Notes: generated from the letters alone by a model not told the origin. Shown: positions 13,685 through 43,461, counted from the stretch's first letter. The stretch: 64,000 nt of DNA from Dipylidium caninum (GCA_017562135.1 QEYB01000290.1:372001-436000), one strand, 5' to 3'. A program made the numbers and translations.

Positions 13685-14429
13685 GGCTTTGGGTAGGCGG
13701 AGAGGGTGCCTTACGTCTGATCAAAGACACAAAACCCACCAACTTGGCGACTTCTACTCTTTGGACTCACGAAACGCGTGTCTTCTGCCCTCAGGAGGAT
13801 GGAGAAGGGTCTCCCTCCTCCATTCCTTCCTTCCTTCCTTCAGTCTTCTACACCTACCTCTCCTTGGTGGCCAAACAAAAAGCAGTGGTCCTGGCACACC
13901 GCGAGTTGTCGCCAGATGCTCGACATGGTGGGGAACGAGTTACTGCGACAACGAGTGATGTGGTTGAGGTGGCAGTCCTGTCGTCGAAACAGTCGAGACA
14001 GACGAGTCGACAGACGGGTGGATGAGGGGAAGGCGAGGAGTTGAATCGCACTCGGGTGACAGAGCCATTTTCACCGCTACGGATGGAGACGAGGGGCGAG
14101 AAACAGAGGTGAGAGGTGAGAGGCGAGGGAAGGCAGTAGACGGAGAGAGGAGGGAGAGAGGGAGGAAGGGGAAGGAAGGAAGGAAGGAAGGAAGATGGGG
14201 ACAAGAGACATTGCCCTGTCATGCCATAATGGGGAGACGAAGGCGTGGACACCAGTTGGTGAGGAGGAGGACGGTTTAGAGGACGCCTTTTCGTGGCTCT
14301 TAGGCGACAGCATTCGTGGGTGGTGGATTCGAGGTGCACAACGGTGTCTCGACACATTTCTCAACTTCCTCGACAGCCACTTCCAAGGCGAATCGTTGAG
14401 CCACCTTTGTCGCAGTATCTCGTAGGTGG
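13685..14429 (+). repeat. Inverted duplication arm A
   Basis: Near-identical reverse complement of 19002-19748 (A'). Matching anchors include GGCTTTGG.TAGGCGGAGA at the left end and GCAGTATCTCGTAGGTGG at the right end. The arms differ by substitutions and by copy number of TTCC/GGAA runs (13823-13840 and about 14171-14194). Open frames across it are mirrored in A' and show no domain. It lies about 4 kb downstream of the 3' end of the HECT ligase gene; its partner lies in that gene's last intron. Confidence 0.9.
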
Positions 14430-15071
14430 TAATAAGTGGGCCCATACTCGTCTATCTCAATGACATGAAGGCCTTCATGACATTTAACAGGTTTACCCGA
14501 TGCCTAAGTATTCCAACTGTCTCCGTCCACCGTTCCCCACTCGTTTAGTGGTGTGAGTTGGTGGCAGGTTTGAGACACCCGATTCGATCCAGAAACACTA
14601 GTCTGCAATGCATTGCCATTAATTCTTCGAATTTACGCTCTACTGTTCCTGACCATGTGGTCGTCTGGTCTCTGATACGAAGGGCAGTTGAGACGGATCA
14701 CCGCACACTATGAACTCGCTCCTCAATCTGCCTCGAAACACACGCCTGCCTCACTCGAGGCTGTCCCTGTGCCACGGATGGAGAGGGGAAGAGGGGGACG
14801 ACGTCGACGAGCAGATGTTTACCGTCACCTCGGTGACCGTGAGTGCACGCATTGGTTAACAAGGGTGGAGATGCAGCAGCACACGGCAGAAGTGCACACG
14901 GGGTTTGTGGATCTGTGAGGTGCCAGCCGACGAGCCGAGGGGGCGGAAGGAGGCGGGCACGACAATTGGGGATAGAGGAGAAGAAAATGTTGCTGCTGGT
15001 GGTGGAGAAGGTTGAGAGAGTGGATTGTGGTAAATGGATGGATAGCAACTAACACTTTGTTAACTGTGCAG

Positions 15072-15176
15072 CTACTCCTCTCCGGGATGCCCGAGTTGGA
15101 CGTGGAGGACTGGCGAGCGCACACGGTGTACCGAAAGTACAACCCCTCCTCTAAACAGGTGATCTGGTTCTGGCGG
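15072..15176 (+). pseudogene. Opposite-strand, frame-intact copy of HECT ligase exon 13
   Basis: 105 nt, 35 whole codons, preceded by TGTGCAG and followed by GTGAGT. The peptide starts LLLSGMPELDVEDW and ends QVIWFWR, the conserved HECT segment that follows the E-L-E of the preceding exon. The only equivalent on the gene's own strand, at 23289-23392, is one base shorter and frame-broken. No flanking HECT exons occur on this strand, so it cannot encode a ligase by itself. It is probably a duplicated pseudo-exon. A transcript from this strand would be antisense to the ligase mRNA. Confidence 0.88.
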
Positions 15177-15189
15177 GTGAGTGGACAAT

Positions 15190-15260
15190 TCTTTTCCTCT
15201 CCTCTCCTCTCCTCCCCTCGCCTCCCCTCCTCCCTCCCTCCCTCCCTCCCCCCTTTTGCC
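15190..15260 (+). repeat. Polypyrimidine tract in arm B
   Basis: Almost pure C/T with CTCCC and TCCTC units, directly after the donor of the copied exon. The complementary polypurine tract in B' (about 23190-23275) is rearranged in unit order and length. Confidence 0.8.
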
Positions 15261-16160
15261 TTCTATTCCTCCCCCCCCTTCGCTCCCTCCGCCCCTCCTC
15301 CGCCACTACTCTCTCAGCCCAGTCACCCACCAGTCCTTCTGTTGCCCTACTTTCCTGCACCCGCACCCCCCCCACCCCTCGCTTCTCTTCACTCTTCTTC
15401 ACACCAACAACGAGCACACACAAACACAGACAGAGACACAGAGAGAAGGTGGTGGACGGGGCGATGCAACCACCCTGTAGACGGTGGGTGCATTCTCCAC
15501 GCGCTCTGTTGCCACGTGAGGCGTCCTGTCGGTGTGGTGAATTATTCATGTCGCTATTTGAGTGTCGGTGGTAGCAGCTCTGACAACCACTGAGATGGCT
15601 ACGTCCACGACCATGGCCACAGCCGCAGCCGCAACTATGGTTACGACTGCATTTACTCCTCCCGTTGACGCTGATGCTGACGCTGAAGTTGGCGCTGCCG
15701 CCACTACCACCGCCACTGCCACTGCCAACTTCGTGTTACGACGAGTAGACTGCAGTTGAGGCGCAACACTTGTCGAGTGAATTTTCACCTGCCAACTATG
15801 GCAGTGGGTCGTCACATGTCCGCTGGTGAGTACCACCGACTGTGGATTGTCAAGGGCGCGACAGGGTGGTGTTTGAGAGGGCAACTGCACGAAGGCGCCA
15901 CCAGAGTCAGCAAGTGCATTGATTCGTCGCCCCACTCGTGCAGCCTCTGTGAACGCCCAATGGAGTTATCCAGATGCTGTTTGAAGTTGTCTCGGTTACC
16001 GGTCCGTCAGCTAAGAGAGAATGCCTTGTACTGGCACTCCTTCACTCTTCCCTTCCCTTCCCTTCCCTCTCCTCCCCTCCCCTCCCCTTCGCTCTCCTTC
16101 CCTTCGCTCCCATTTTCCGCATCCCCACCCGGACACTCCCCATCTCGACCGCCCCGTCCT

Positions 16161-18614
16161 GAAGCACCCATAAAATACCATTTTCATCCATTAAAGTGCC
16201 ACTTTGTACGCTGTCAATGCAAGATCGAGAGAGATGACATTTCCTCTTAGGCCTTCAAAGCACCTTTTCGTTCGGCCGAAAGAATGTCACCAGAAGCAGC
16301 AGTTCTGCGCCACCTACGGCCGGCAAATCCAGGTTCTCCGGGTCAGAGAGTGACAGCTCCCGATTATTAACTATTATGTAATCGGAGGCTCCCTCGTGGG
16401 AGCCGCGGGGCTCTCCTCTTCTCCTGTTCACCGGCCTACCCTCACCTATATACTTTTCTCTCGCTTTGTCCCCGTCTGTTCCGGCATATCCACCCATCTC
16501 AAATGCATTGTAAACGCTAAACTGCATGGCGAATGCCAGCGACGAAGCAGAAGATGTCGCAGGAGGCGCCCTGGTGTACGGGGCAAAGTGTCGGAACCTC
16601 TTGATGGAGAAAAGTGCCGTTTGACAGTGTTAACAAATAACAAGAATTCGCTCTCGGCCGTTGTGTTCGACTACAGCACCGACGCCAATCTTCGGCCTCG
16701 CTCCAAGCGGTTTCAAGAGCCTCGTTTCAGCCTGTTCGGGTCCCACCACCTGTCCACAATTTCTCGTGCTCATCGCAGCATCTCATTTTCGCGACAGCGG
16801 TGACTTCACACTTAATGGCTATTCGACGGCGCATTTAGGACAGCTGAGGAGCCTCACTATTGTTCACAGCTTGTAGAATTTGCAGCATCGGGTCCTTTAG
16901 CTTTCACGTGTAGTTCCACCAGAATCGGATTAACGGATGTCCTCTTTCTCCCTCGCTCCGTCGGCTCACAGGTGGCGCTGTGACTCCCGACGGCCTCGAC
17001 ATCAGCCGAGCAACTCTATGGCATCCAGGCTGGAGGGTGGTGTGTAGAATGCAAAGGAGAATGGAGGCCGTGAGATGCAGATTCTGTGTGCTGGCAGGCC
17101 CCGTAGTGGTAGTAAATGTAGACATCGTAGTTCACAGTCATCGACGAGTCGGCTGTCGACGTTTCAGTTGTGCGTCCGGCAGCAGACGTTGGACTAGTGG
17201 GCTCGACGCTGACAGAAAGCTGATGAAAGTCAATTAGAATTGTGACGACGGTCAGGGAGAGGCGAGGAGAACGTCAGACTTGCGAAAACCGCGGTAGGTT
17301 GGCACGGTGAAGCACTCAATGACAGTTTATGATGTAGTGATGAAAACGTGGCACTCACCTCCAACCTCGATGGAGGCAGCGGACGCACCGACGAACGTGT
17401 GAGAGCCGTTGAATTGCCTTCTCCAACTTTTGCTGTGTGTTGGAATGCAGTGAACGTGACCAGCCTTTGGGACGAAATTAAACCAAAATTTGTTAATCCC
17501 ATGACTTCCGCTTTCCAAGAAGCCACTCACTGGGACAGAACTCCATTTTTCCGCAAAATTCCGCCAACGAGTCCCCTTCACGTCTTGCCTTCCTATCTCT
17601 TTGCTTCCTTCCTCAGCATCTCTCTTCTTCCCGGGTCACCTGGAGGTACCAACTCCACTCATTCTCGCACGCAACAGCAACGCAATACCATCCGCCTGAC
17701 CGTCTCGATGATCCATCACGTAGCTGCGATTAACTCGAGATATAAACGCACCTGACACACACCCGGTCGACTGGACGACGGAGGCAGCCCGTGACAGGCC
17801 ACCACGGATTCGGCGTGTGTAGCCAAGTCCACGCTTCCACGCGCGGGTTCACACGAGCGTGGCCTGCCACATCGAGGCTGGCTACAGTGTGTGTTGTCTG
17901 TCCCACCCAAGAAGCGAGTACTTCGTGGAAGCGCATGCCAGAGGGTATGAATAGAAGCGTCGACTAGACGACCCAACTCTCGAAAGCGGGTCGGGCTCAT
18001 TTGAAGGTCCCATCCGCTGATTCATCCCTACCATGAATTATGAATGTCAGTCCCCCTCGCAGCGGGTGGGCGAGGTGAACACCACCAATGAAAATAATAA
18101 ATTAGGTCCCGGCAGACCAACACCCCTTCACCCACTGCCCTGAGCATTTTAAATTCCTAGTGGCCACCAGATCTACGTCAGGTTAGGGAAGTTTCCCCTT
18201 GCAATGCCACAGAGTTTGCGGGCGCAACATCGTCACACGCCCCCGCCCCCACCATGTACCCTGCTCCAGCCACACAGGTGTTTTTCATGCACATGCTTCC
18301 CGACCTCCCGCAATGGGAATACACGTCTTCCACTCTCACCACCCACTACCGACGAAACTACCACGACCACCGCCTCCCCCGACACGATAATAGGGGAGAT
18401 CTTTTCAAAAATAAGCAGCACTGCCTCAGTCTATTTGAAATAAATTGTCCCAATCACCAAAACACAATAAGGCAAAGGTCATGTGAGTGTTTGCGCGAGT
18501 TTCGTCTCTGTGTTTGTGGGTGAGTGTGTGAAGAAGTGGAAGCGACTGCGTGTGCGCGTATGTGATTTGTGTTGGCTGTACAAAGGAGATATCATTATGT
18601 GTCCGAGTGTGAGG
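16161..18614. other. Region between the B arm and the HECT gene 3' end
   Basis: No recognised protein domain. Open frames of 60-135 codons on both strands overlap each other and look like chance. The part adjoining 18614 should hold the 3' UTR of the HECT ligase (minus strand). A GT-rich stretch lies at about 18480-18560. No mobile-element protein was seen. Confidence 0.4.
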
Positions 18615-36292
<17,678 letters not shown>

Positions 36293-37221
36293 AATTTTCC
36301 ATTGAATGAGGACAATGAAAACGTAATAAGGAGAGTAGAAAGACGGAATATATGTCAAGAAAAAATGCTAAATGTACTCGGAGCGACTACAGCCTGGAGC
36401 GACCGAAAACCCGCCAGATAACTCAAATGAGAAAATACTGGGGTCGACGGGGTTTAGAACTTAACTTTACCTGCGTTTATCAAACGTTTTCAAAACCAGT
36501 TAATTGAACAAAACAGGCTTTAGGGAGTAAAGGAATGTGTTGGAATCGTGTAATCTCCGCAAAAGCGTTGATGGCATTTTGAAGCAGTTTCTTTAGTGCT
36601 CTACAAATTTCCAAAAAGGGGACAGGCGAACTGTTCAAATATATCGCATACAAAACGGGTTGTAACGCTTTCTGACGTATTAGTTAATAGAATATAAACG
36701 AAACTCACTGCTTAGATGAGGGGAGCTCGAATAAGTTCCGAGGCTCCATGAAGGTTACCTTACAAGATGTTCGGTTTTGACAGATATTTATCTCCCTATT
36801 GGCTTCGATGCGCAACTGTCACCACATCACAGCTAGATGTACAATCTTTTCCACTTCCCCTAAACAAAATTCCTTTTTTCCGGCGGTGATAGCTATGTGT
36901 TAATCAGTAAGCGTCGAGCGCAAAGGGAACAAGGCCGATAAAACGTTAAAACTCCTCTTTTGCATATTCATGGCCGTAAGTGTGCATAAGTAAACACCGA
37001 GGCGGTACACTACCCTCTTCAACGGTGCTATATATTGTGGGTGTTTTAAGTGTTTTTATATCACGCAGTGCGTCTAACATTATCGTATGATTGAGATCTA
37101 AATTTGTATCTGTCTTCTTTTGCTGTAATCATAAGTGGAAGTATGTTTCGGATTTCAATGCATTGGTAACATTCTGTGTAATGATGATGATGTTGGTTGT
37201 ATTGTCGGTTGGTTTTGTAAG
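36293..37221. promoter_or_regulatory. Divergent upstream region shared by the HECT ligase and EMC8/9 genes
   Basis: About 930 bp between two head-to-head start codons with no other open frame. A TATA-like ATATATT lies at about 37030, some 190 bp before the EMC8/9 ATG. No specific factor site can be assigned by eye. A bidirectional promoter is inferred from geometry only. Confidence 0.4.
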
Positions 37222-37955
37222 ATGGCTCCCGCACATCTGGAGTCACTCGCTTTTGCGAAAGTAATTCTCCATGCCTCTAAATACCCACATGCTGCTGTCA
37301 ACGGGGTTCTTTTGGGTGTTATAGATAATGGGAAATTTATTTTTTACGATTGCATTCCCCTTTTCCATGGGTGCCTTACGTTAACACCAATGTTAGAGGT
37401 TGCACTTGCACAAATCGAAGGCTACTGTGAATCCATGAACTGGAAAATCTGTGGATACTATCAAGCAAATGAGGCACTGAATTGTAACGAGTGGGTGCTT
37501 TTTATTACGAATATTTCAGGATTAATCAGGTCGCTGTGCGAATTGGTGACAAAATCGTGGAAAACAGTGGTAATGGTTGCATCATTATTGTACGCAATGA
37601 TCGTCTACGGTCCCTTTCTTCTGAAAGTCTTTCACTCTACTCTAAACGTGAAGGTAGTTGGCAGGAATCTGGATGGTACTCTCTCTTGACTTAAGAGATT
37701 CATTTAGGTAGTCCTTCTGTTGAGCAATCAGCTGGTGAATTCGTCAAGACATTTTTGAGCGAATCTGATATATCAAAATTCGCTGACTTTGACAATCACC
37801 TCGACGACGTTCGGATGGACTGGCGAAACGACGATTCTTCCGCTCGACCGAGGTTGATAAAAATAAATAAGCCCGTAACCCCCTTTGTTTGTCCTTCCTG
37901 GCAACCTTCTTTCAATGTAAAGAATTCTGCTTTGACTGGTTTTTTCACTGTTTAA
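37222..37955 (+). CDS. EMC8/9: ER membrane protein complex subunit 8/9 (EMC8/EMC9, UPF0172)
   Basis: Three exons, 37222-37490, 37520-37675 and 37712-37955, with introns of 29 and 36 bp; phases agree and the product is 222 aa against about 210 for animal EMC8. Family landmarks in order: SLAFAKVILHASKYPHAAVN, DCIPLFHG, LTPMLEVAL, GYYQAN, and near the C-terminus ADFDNHLDDVRMDW. The fold is an MPN-like domain without the catalytic metal site. As part of the EMC it sits on the cytosolic face of the ER membrane complex that inserts tail-anchored and multipass proteins. The second intron has two possible acceptors, at 37707 and 37711; only the second keeps the frame open. The start is chosen because the ATG sits at the usual distance from the first conserved block. 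The C-terminus is slightly longer than usual. Confidence 0.9.
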
Positions 37956-38114
37956 GAGGATCAGTCTGTGTTCCTCATTGCACATTTTGTATCTATACGA
38001 ATGTTACTTTCTATGCCACTTGAAGATGCATTAAAATACTCTATTATGTGAATTTTCGTGGTACGAAAGTATGTGTAAATAAGTAAAATATAGCTGTCTG
38101 TTTTCTGTTTCTAG

Positions 38115-38660
38115 TTTTTGGGTCTCTCTTGCTCGTTGCATTACGACGCTAGTTGTAACCAGCAACTAGCCAGGGTGGGTGGAAGTCTGACCTACAACTT
38201 TCCTTTGTCTTGCAGTACGACCACTTCTAACAAAGTGTTTTATGCTTGGGTTGAAGTAATATATACATGGAATGGTAGCCAAGTCCTGTATTTACTGGGT
38301 AAACGAAAGTGGAATCTTCGGTCTGAATTTGTCCGCTTGACTGGCGAGGAGGCATTATCGTTTGTTAAAATCAGAGTATATAATTGCACCGAACAAGAAA
38401 CTATTAGGGCTTTCTTCACGGTTAGGGAAGTAACAGAGAAGCAGATGTGTATTCCCCTTTGTCAAGCAATAGGAATTCGTGTAAAAGTGGTCATAAAGAG
38501 GCGAATGGAGGTTTCCTTTCCACCGGGTAATTGGTCCCTCTCTCCGAGACTTCTACCCATCATCCCTCCCCGGAAGGCATTTCAGGACCCTCCTCCCCCC
38601 CCTGCTGCCTCAAAGGTCCTTAGACCGCACCCAAGAAACAAGCAGGCTGTCTGTAATTAG
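38115..38660 (+). CDS. Unrecognised open frame, possible exon
   Basis: The frame is open for about 180 codons right after TTTCTAG, a plausible 3' splice site. There is a second possible acceptor (CTTGCAG, ending at 38217) and a possible donor (GGTAAT) near 38526. The translation has a mixed, protein-like composition (for example VFYAWVEVIYTW and WNLRSEFVRLTGEEA), then a Pro-rich end. It starts with TTG rather than ATG, so it would need an upstream exon. It begins about 160 bp after the EMC8/9 stop. No family recognised; it could be a chance frame. Confidence 0.35.
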   Translation, partial: FLGLSCSLHYDASCNQQLARVGGSLTYNFPLSCSTTTSNKVFYAWVEVIYTWNGSQVLYLLGKRKWNLRSEFVRLTGEEALSFVKIRVYNCTEQETIRAFFTVREVTEKQMCIPLCQAIGIRVKVVIKRRMEVSFPPGNWSLSPRLLPIIPPRKAFQDPPPPPAASKVLRPHPRNKQAVCN

Positions 38661-41600
38661 AAGAAGGGGAGAAGGAGGTATGTGCAATCGCTCTGCTACT
38701 TCAAAGTTCCTTCCTACTACCTGTCCAACTGCAGTGGGATAATCTGCACTCGGGTGTGACTGAGGATGGCATGAGAGGAGAAGGCGGGGGCACCAGTGCC
38801 ATTTGCCTGTCTCCTCTCATCCTGGCCCCACACCCCCTCCTCCCTCTATGCGTCTCTCCGCTTGACAACTTGACCGCTGCAACAGGTCCCACCCAAGCAA
38901 TTTGGGCGGAAACAAAGGAGAGATATATGTGCCCTCTTTTAGGGGTAATTTAAACGTTTTTCTGTTGCATCGCTTGGAAGTCCACTTTAAAAATAACCGT
39001 CTCTCTTTATAAGCGTGATTTTCAAAGGAAAGGTCAAACACCAACTAAGCGAATTTGCCCCTTTCCGGTGTCTGTCTTCTCGCGTAAATGCGTGAAGTGA
39101 AAGGTAAATGAGGGTTTTGGGAACTGAATTTTTCGCTGAATTTGCAGACGCGACCCAGTCGCGACTGGTGAAGCTTTTTCAGAATGTTAAATGTCTTTTC
39201 TACCTGTGGCGTTTGTTGCTCGGATCCTCATGGGTGGAAAATGAACCAACACGATGGAATAGGTGATGATAGAGTATAAGACTGGGAAGAATCCAAACAT
39301 CTTGAGTTCAGAGTAGAAGATGGAAGGAGGGGCAAGAAGTCGGAGCCTACGACTCTCAGCAGATGGAAGTGGAAGTTGTTAGCTACTGATCGAGCACTCA
39401 ATCTCGACGCCTAATCGTCATACTAAACTGCTTCAATGTTCCTTGAAGCCACTTTTTAAAGTGGTTGAGGGGTTCGATGACCCTTAAACCAGTAGGTTGA
39501 AAACTATAAAACGGGCACGAAATATAAAGGAAAACAGAAGTCTAACTTTTTCTAATTATTTGCTATAATCAATCGAAATAACGCCGATTGGCGTCGGGGC
39601 AAGTCTTGTTAACCTTTCTGAAGAAAAACGTTATCTGAGAGTTAATAAACGATTAAAGGTCTTTTATGCTACCATTTTCTTTATTTCTGTTGGTGTTTTC
39701 TCTCAAAAGTAAACAGTAATTAAGTAGCAGGCTGTAATGGGTGAAAAAAATATCGGATGAATATGGACTATGTGGTAAAATTCCATTTTATAAAGAATTT
39801 ATTTACTTTGTTAACACCAAGTGAAGCTTCATGCGGTCGTTCAGTTATCATACGGCCGATCATCTCCAGTTGCCTCCCTTCGTACGACAGGCAGATATGA
39901 GTCTAATTTCCATTTTCTTTCCTTTCTTTGTCGTGGGCGTATGGCGAGTTCCTCGTTTAGACTCACGTCTACGAATAGTTGTGCGTGCGTGCGTGTGTGT
40001 GTGTGGATGTGTGCATCGGATTCCAAATTCGTCGTCCATAGTTCCTCCGCGTCATCAACACGGGAGCCTTGACGACACATCGAAAACCTCCGAAAATGCC
40101 ACATGAATGTTTCTCGAAGCTCTATGAATAAATTATAACTCATATATGAGAAGTAAATGTCAATCGCGTTTTAATTGCATCTGATTTCGGCGGAGAATAA
40201 AGTACACCTAGGAGAGAAACATGGAAACAGGGAAGTAAGAAGAATACCCTCAACATTTATGGATAAAAATATCGAGAGCGCTTTGTAATGTATCTTTCTC
40301 AGTCGCAGCTGGACACAGAGTCAGCAAAAACACTCGTTTTACAGTTTCCAGCTTGACGGTTATCTTGCCGCCCTGCTACAGATGAATTCGTGGTCCATTC
40401 ATCTAATTCACCTGTCTTCCAGCCTCTCTCCCCACCCAACTTGTGTACGATCGTCTCCGGTTACGTGGAGAACCTACCACTTCTGCCTCGACTTCTGTCT
40501 ACCCTCTTTGATCCCCCTGACGTGAGCATTAGAGGTTGGCAGACGCCTTCTGGCAGTTATCCTGTTGCCTGAAATCAGCTCAAATCCTCTGACACCTCGC
40601 CATCCCCACACTACAAAGCACAAAGCTTTTTGTTCATACCTGTCAAGAAGTTGACATGTAGAATTGTCCTAAGAATACGTCCTCATTAATTGAATATATT
40701 AGGAGTTTCTTTGAAGTGTTATTTACCTTAACACTGACGCCGTACGGGCGTTTTAGGGCAACTGTCCGCCTCCTTTCTCCCCCATTCAGTGCGAAAATAT
40801 CTACAATTTTCAAGACCTTCTCTCGTGCATTTCTCGACTACTTTAAACTGCTGTCAGCGCGGTTTGTGCTTTCACGACCTTCATCCCAGTCGAGTTTGCC
40901 CGGGTGTGGAGGCTGAGATGGTGAGCAAGGTAATCAGAGATCGGAGTAAATGGGAGATTTAGGAGTTCGCAGCCCTCAGGGGAGCAGGTGGGTAGGGCTG
41001 AGACTGGAGGTGAGAGAAGAGAAGGGAAGAGAAGAGAAGGAGAGCAGTGGTGCAGTAGGTGGGTGGGTGGCAGCTGAGAGACACGAAATTACAGGCTGTA
41101 TCCTGTCCACTTAGCATACTATTTGTAAGAATGATAATGATGAGGAAGACGAGAAATAGCAGATAGTAGACAAATATAAATCTACCTTTCAGGAGGACTT
41201 TGGCAGGTATTCATTAACTCGTTCTCCTTGGGAGGAGAGTCAGTGAGGGAGGGAAGAAGGGCGAAGGGGGTTTGATCTCGTCCCCTCCATCCTCCATCTT
41301 CGAATCGTCCACTTTCCATCTGGCCTCCCGCCACCAGTCCTCTCCGCCTCACCCCATTGCACGCCCCCTCCGCGCCCCCCGCCCTCACGCCGCCTGCTCT
41401 CCCTCCCTCCGTCGCAGTGATTGCCAAATTAGAGGGCAAAAGTTGCTTCGCCTGTTTTCTCAATTAGCATTTTGCAGCAGACTGAAGTGCTGAGTAATAA
41501 GGCTGAATGTTCACTGGATGAATAAAAGTAATCATTAATAAGGTGTGCAATTTTCTTCTTTTTTTGGCATCTGACCGTAAGGACATTAGTAGGAAAGAAG

Positions 41601-41905
41601 GGAAGAGATGGAAACAGCCGATGGGAGAAAAAGATGAGTGAATAAAGGTTCCTTCGTTACCCACTAAATATGCTCATTCCTCGTGGCTGCATGTCACTCC
41701 AAATGGTATTAACAATATCAGTTCAGGCAAATCCACCCGACTTTGGCTAATCCCCATCTTTGTCATTTATTCTATACTTTTTTCTCAAAATCGGGTAATT
41801 TATCGAGAAGAAAACAGAGTGAATATCAGAACGTCATAGACGGGCAGACATCACAGCCACAGTGTTTTAGCCCTTCCGTTAGCATTGCGAGTAAGGACTA
41901 CATGC
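38661..41905. other. Intergenic stretch with no recognised gene
   Basis: Short open frames only, none with a domain. A GT/GTGC-rich simple repeat lies at about 39982-40015. Pyrimidine- or purine-rich patches occur at about 38790-38850, 41010-41040 and 41270-41410. Confidence 0.4.
39982..40015 (+). repeat. GT-rich microsatellite
   Basis: GTGC units followed by a short perfect GT run and then GGATGTGTGC, in a gene-free stretch. Confidence 0.75.
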
Positions 41906-43461
41906 TTAAATAAGAAAGGAGTGAATAAAATTGGTGTACGGTGAGGGAGGAAGTGGTGGTGGCGGCGGCGGTGGTGGTGGCGGAAGAGGGCGTTGATTAT
42001 GCGTTGAAGCGGGTAGAACAGGAGTTTGAGATGCTCCCATTGATCTAAATCCATAACGACGTCTAATGGATCGCTTCGTGGTCCTCTGCCGCTGCTGATG
42101 TTGTTGACGTGCTCCCTTCACGGCGAGACAGGTCTTCTTGTACGGATTCACCGCATGATGATGCGATTTGTCAAAATGCCGACCCAGATCCCACTTCCAC
42201 TTGTAAGTCAGGCCACAGATCACGCACTGATGGGGACGCTCCTTCGAGTGGACCATTATGTGCTTCTGCAATTCCGTTGGCCACTTGGCAAAGTAGTCAC
42301 AGTGTGGACAGGGGTAACCTGTCCTCTCCACGGCCCCTCTCCGCAGAGTTGCTTGAAGTTGCTAAAATATGGTACTATCGTTAATCACAATATTGACGAA
42401 ATTTTTGAGAAAGATCAATTTAAAATGCAAGCAACATCAGTTGTAAAGGTTAATTAAAATTGTCTGCTGAGAATGCCCTCGTGAGAGATGATTTCCGTGC
42501 CTCACAGATCGAGACAGGCAGGGGTACGACGTTTTTGATGGACTTTCACCGCCTCGCCGACCAATATGAATCGGGTGATACACGAGTTTCTCCGTCAAGT
42601 CTACGTTATACTACGGCATTGTCACCATGGGACTTGTGGTACTTATGCCTGTATGCAGATTTTAATCGCCTTTACAACAATGACCGCAATCTTCAATGTA
42701 TATTTAGTAAATCTTCTGAATCTAGGCGACTTGTCAACTGTTCCGAGTGTGAGGAAGAGTTGGTGGCAATCGTTACTTCCTCGGACTCAAAATTCCGGTG
42801 GTAAAGCAACCGACTGGACAATTAAGGATTGCCTACACCTTTCGGGATATTCAGCGTGTTTTCTCTAGTTTTATAAATATTGAAAAGTCATCTCACAAAA
42901 AAATCTTACATGCACCGATATATTTTCCAACGAACACGCCTTCCACGACCGATTCTGGGTGAACTCTCTCTGCAGTGTCGATTGATGCTCTCTCAGGAAG
43001 TGAGTATTTAGATCCCATAACGAGGCGAAGAGTCGTTTGCACTCAAAACATCGCGGAATTGGCTGCTTTCCAGATCCGCGTTGGTGTTTGTGGAGATGAT
43101 GGTGGTGGACATTGACGACTGAATGATGGTGGTGGTTCCCTGAACTGCCTTTTGTCCTCCGCTGTCCAACTCCATTGACAGAAGTCAGCATAGCAGTCTT
43201 ACGACTCAGGTCCAGCGGCACCTCTTTGTTCACGAGGCAAGTGAATGATGGTGGCGAGAGAGTTACTGTGCTTGGAGGAGGCGGCAGAAGAGGAGGAAGA
43301 GGAGGTGGGGGAGGAGGGGAAGGAAGAAAAGGAGGCAAATGCATTCCAATTCTAGGCAACGTGAAAAGTTTGAAGACATCGGCAAAGATGTTCACCACAA
43401 GCGGATGAGCCAGTGCCGTCGAAATAGAAGGTGGACCGAAGTATTGCGACGGTTTAAATTT
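41906..43461 (-). CDS. C2H2 zinc-finger protein with PLDLS motif (partial, 3' exons)
   Basis: Two exons, 43461-42910 and 42361-41906, join in phase 0 across a 548-bp intron; the first begins at an acceptor (CTTGTAG), so the 5' part is missing from this model. In order: a Pro-rich segment, VPLDLSRK at about 43201-43221 (matching the PxDLS motif that recruits the CtBP corepressor), a His-rich stretch, finger 1 CFECKRLFASLWDLNTHF (C-x2-C-x12-H-x4-H), then across the intron finger 2 CPHCDYFAKWPTELQKH and finger 3 CVICGLTYKWKWDLGRHF with an HSKERPHQ linker. The protein ends in a basic Gln/Arg-rich stretch and a polyproline run. It is likely a nuclear DNA-binding repressor. Family within C2H2 proteins not identified. 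Confidence 0.8.

Larger units (their letters stand above)
14536..16160 (+). repeat. Inverted duplication arm B, carrying a HECT exon copy
   Basis: Reverse complement of 22313-23949 (B'). The left boundary is CCCCACTCGTTTAGTGG, matched at 23933-23949 on the other strand; the right boundary is near the CGACCGCCCCGTC segment. B contains a polypyrimidine tract (about 15190-15260), a run of Ala/Val/Thr-type codon repeats (about 15590-15730), and one complete copy of exon 13 of the HECT ligase with its acceptor and donor. It is separated from A by about 105 bp of unrelated sequence. Confidence 0.92.

Noticed and set aside
14195..14425. 76-codon frame in A (start MGTRDIALSC) repeated in A' as a gene
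   Set aside because: It is mirrored only because the DNA is duplicated. Several other frames of both strands are equally open, and there is no domain or splice context.
15546..15935. Ala/Val-rich minus-strand frame in B, mirrored on the plus strand in B'
   Set aside because: It comes from a low-complexity GCN/GTN-type repeat, open in both strands, without a domain.
13685..16160. A and B as terminal inverted repeats of a DNA transposon
   Set aside because: No transposase-like protein lies between the arms, the arms interlock rather than bracket one element, and arms B' and C contain host gene exons.
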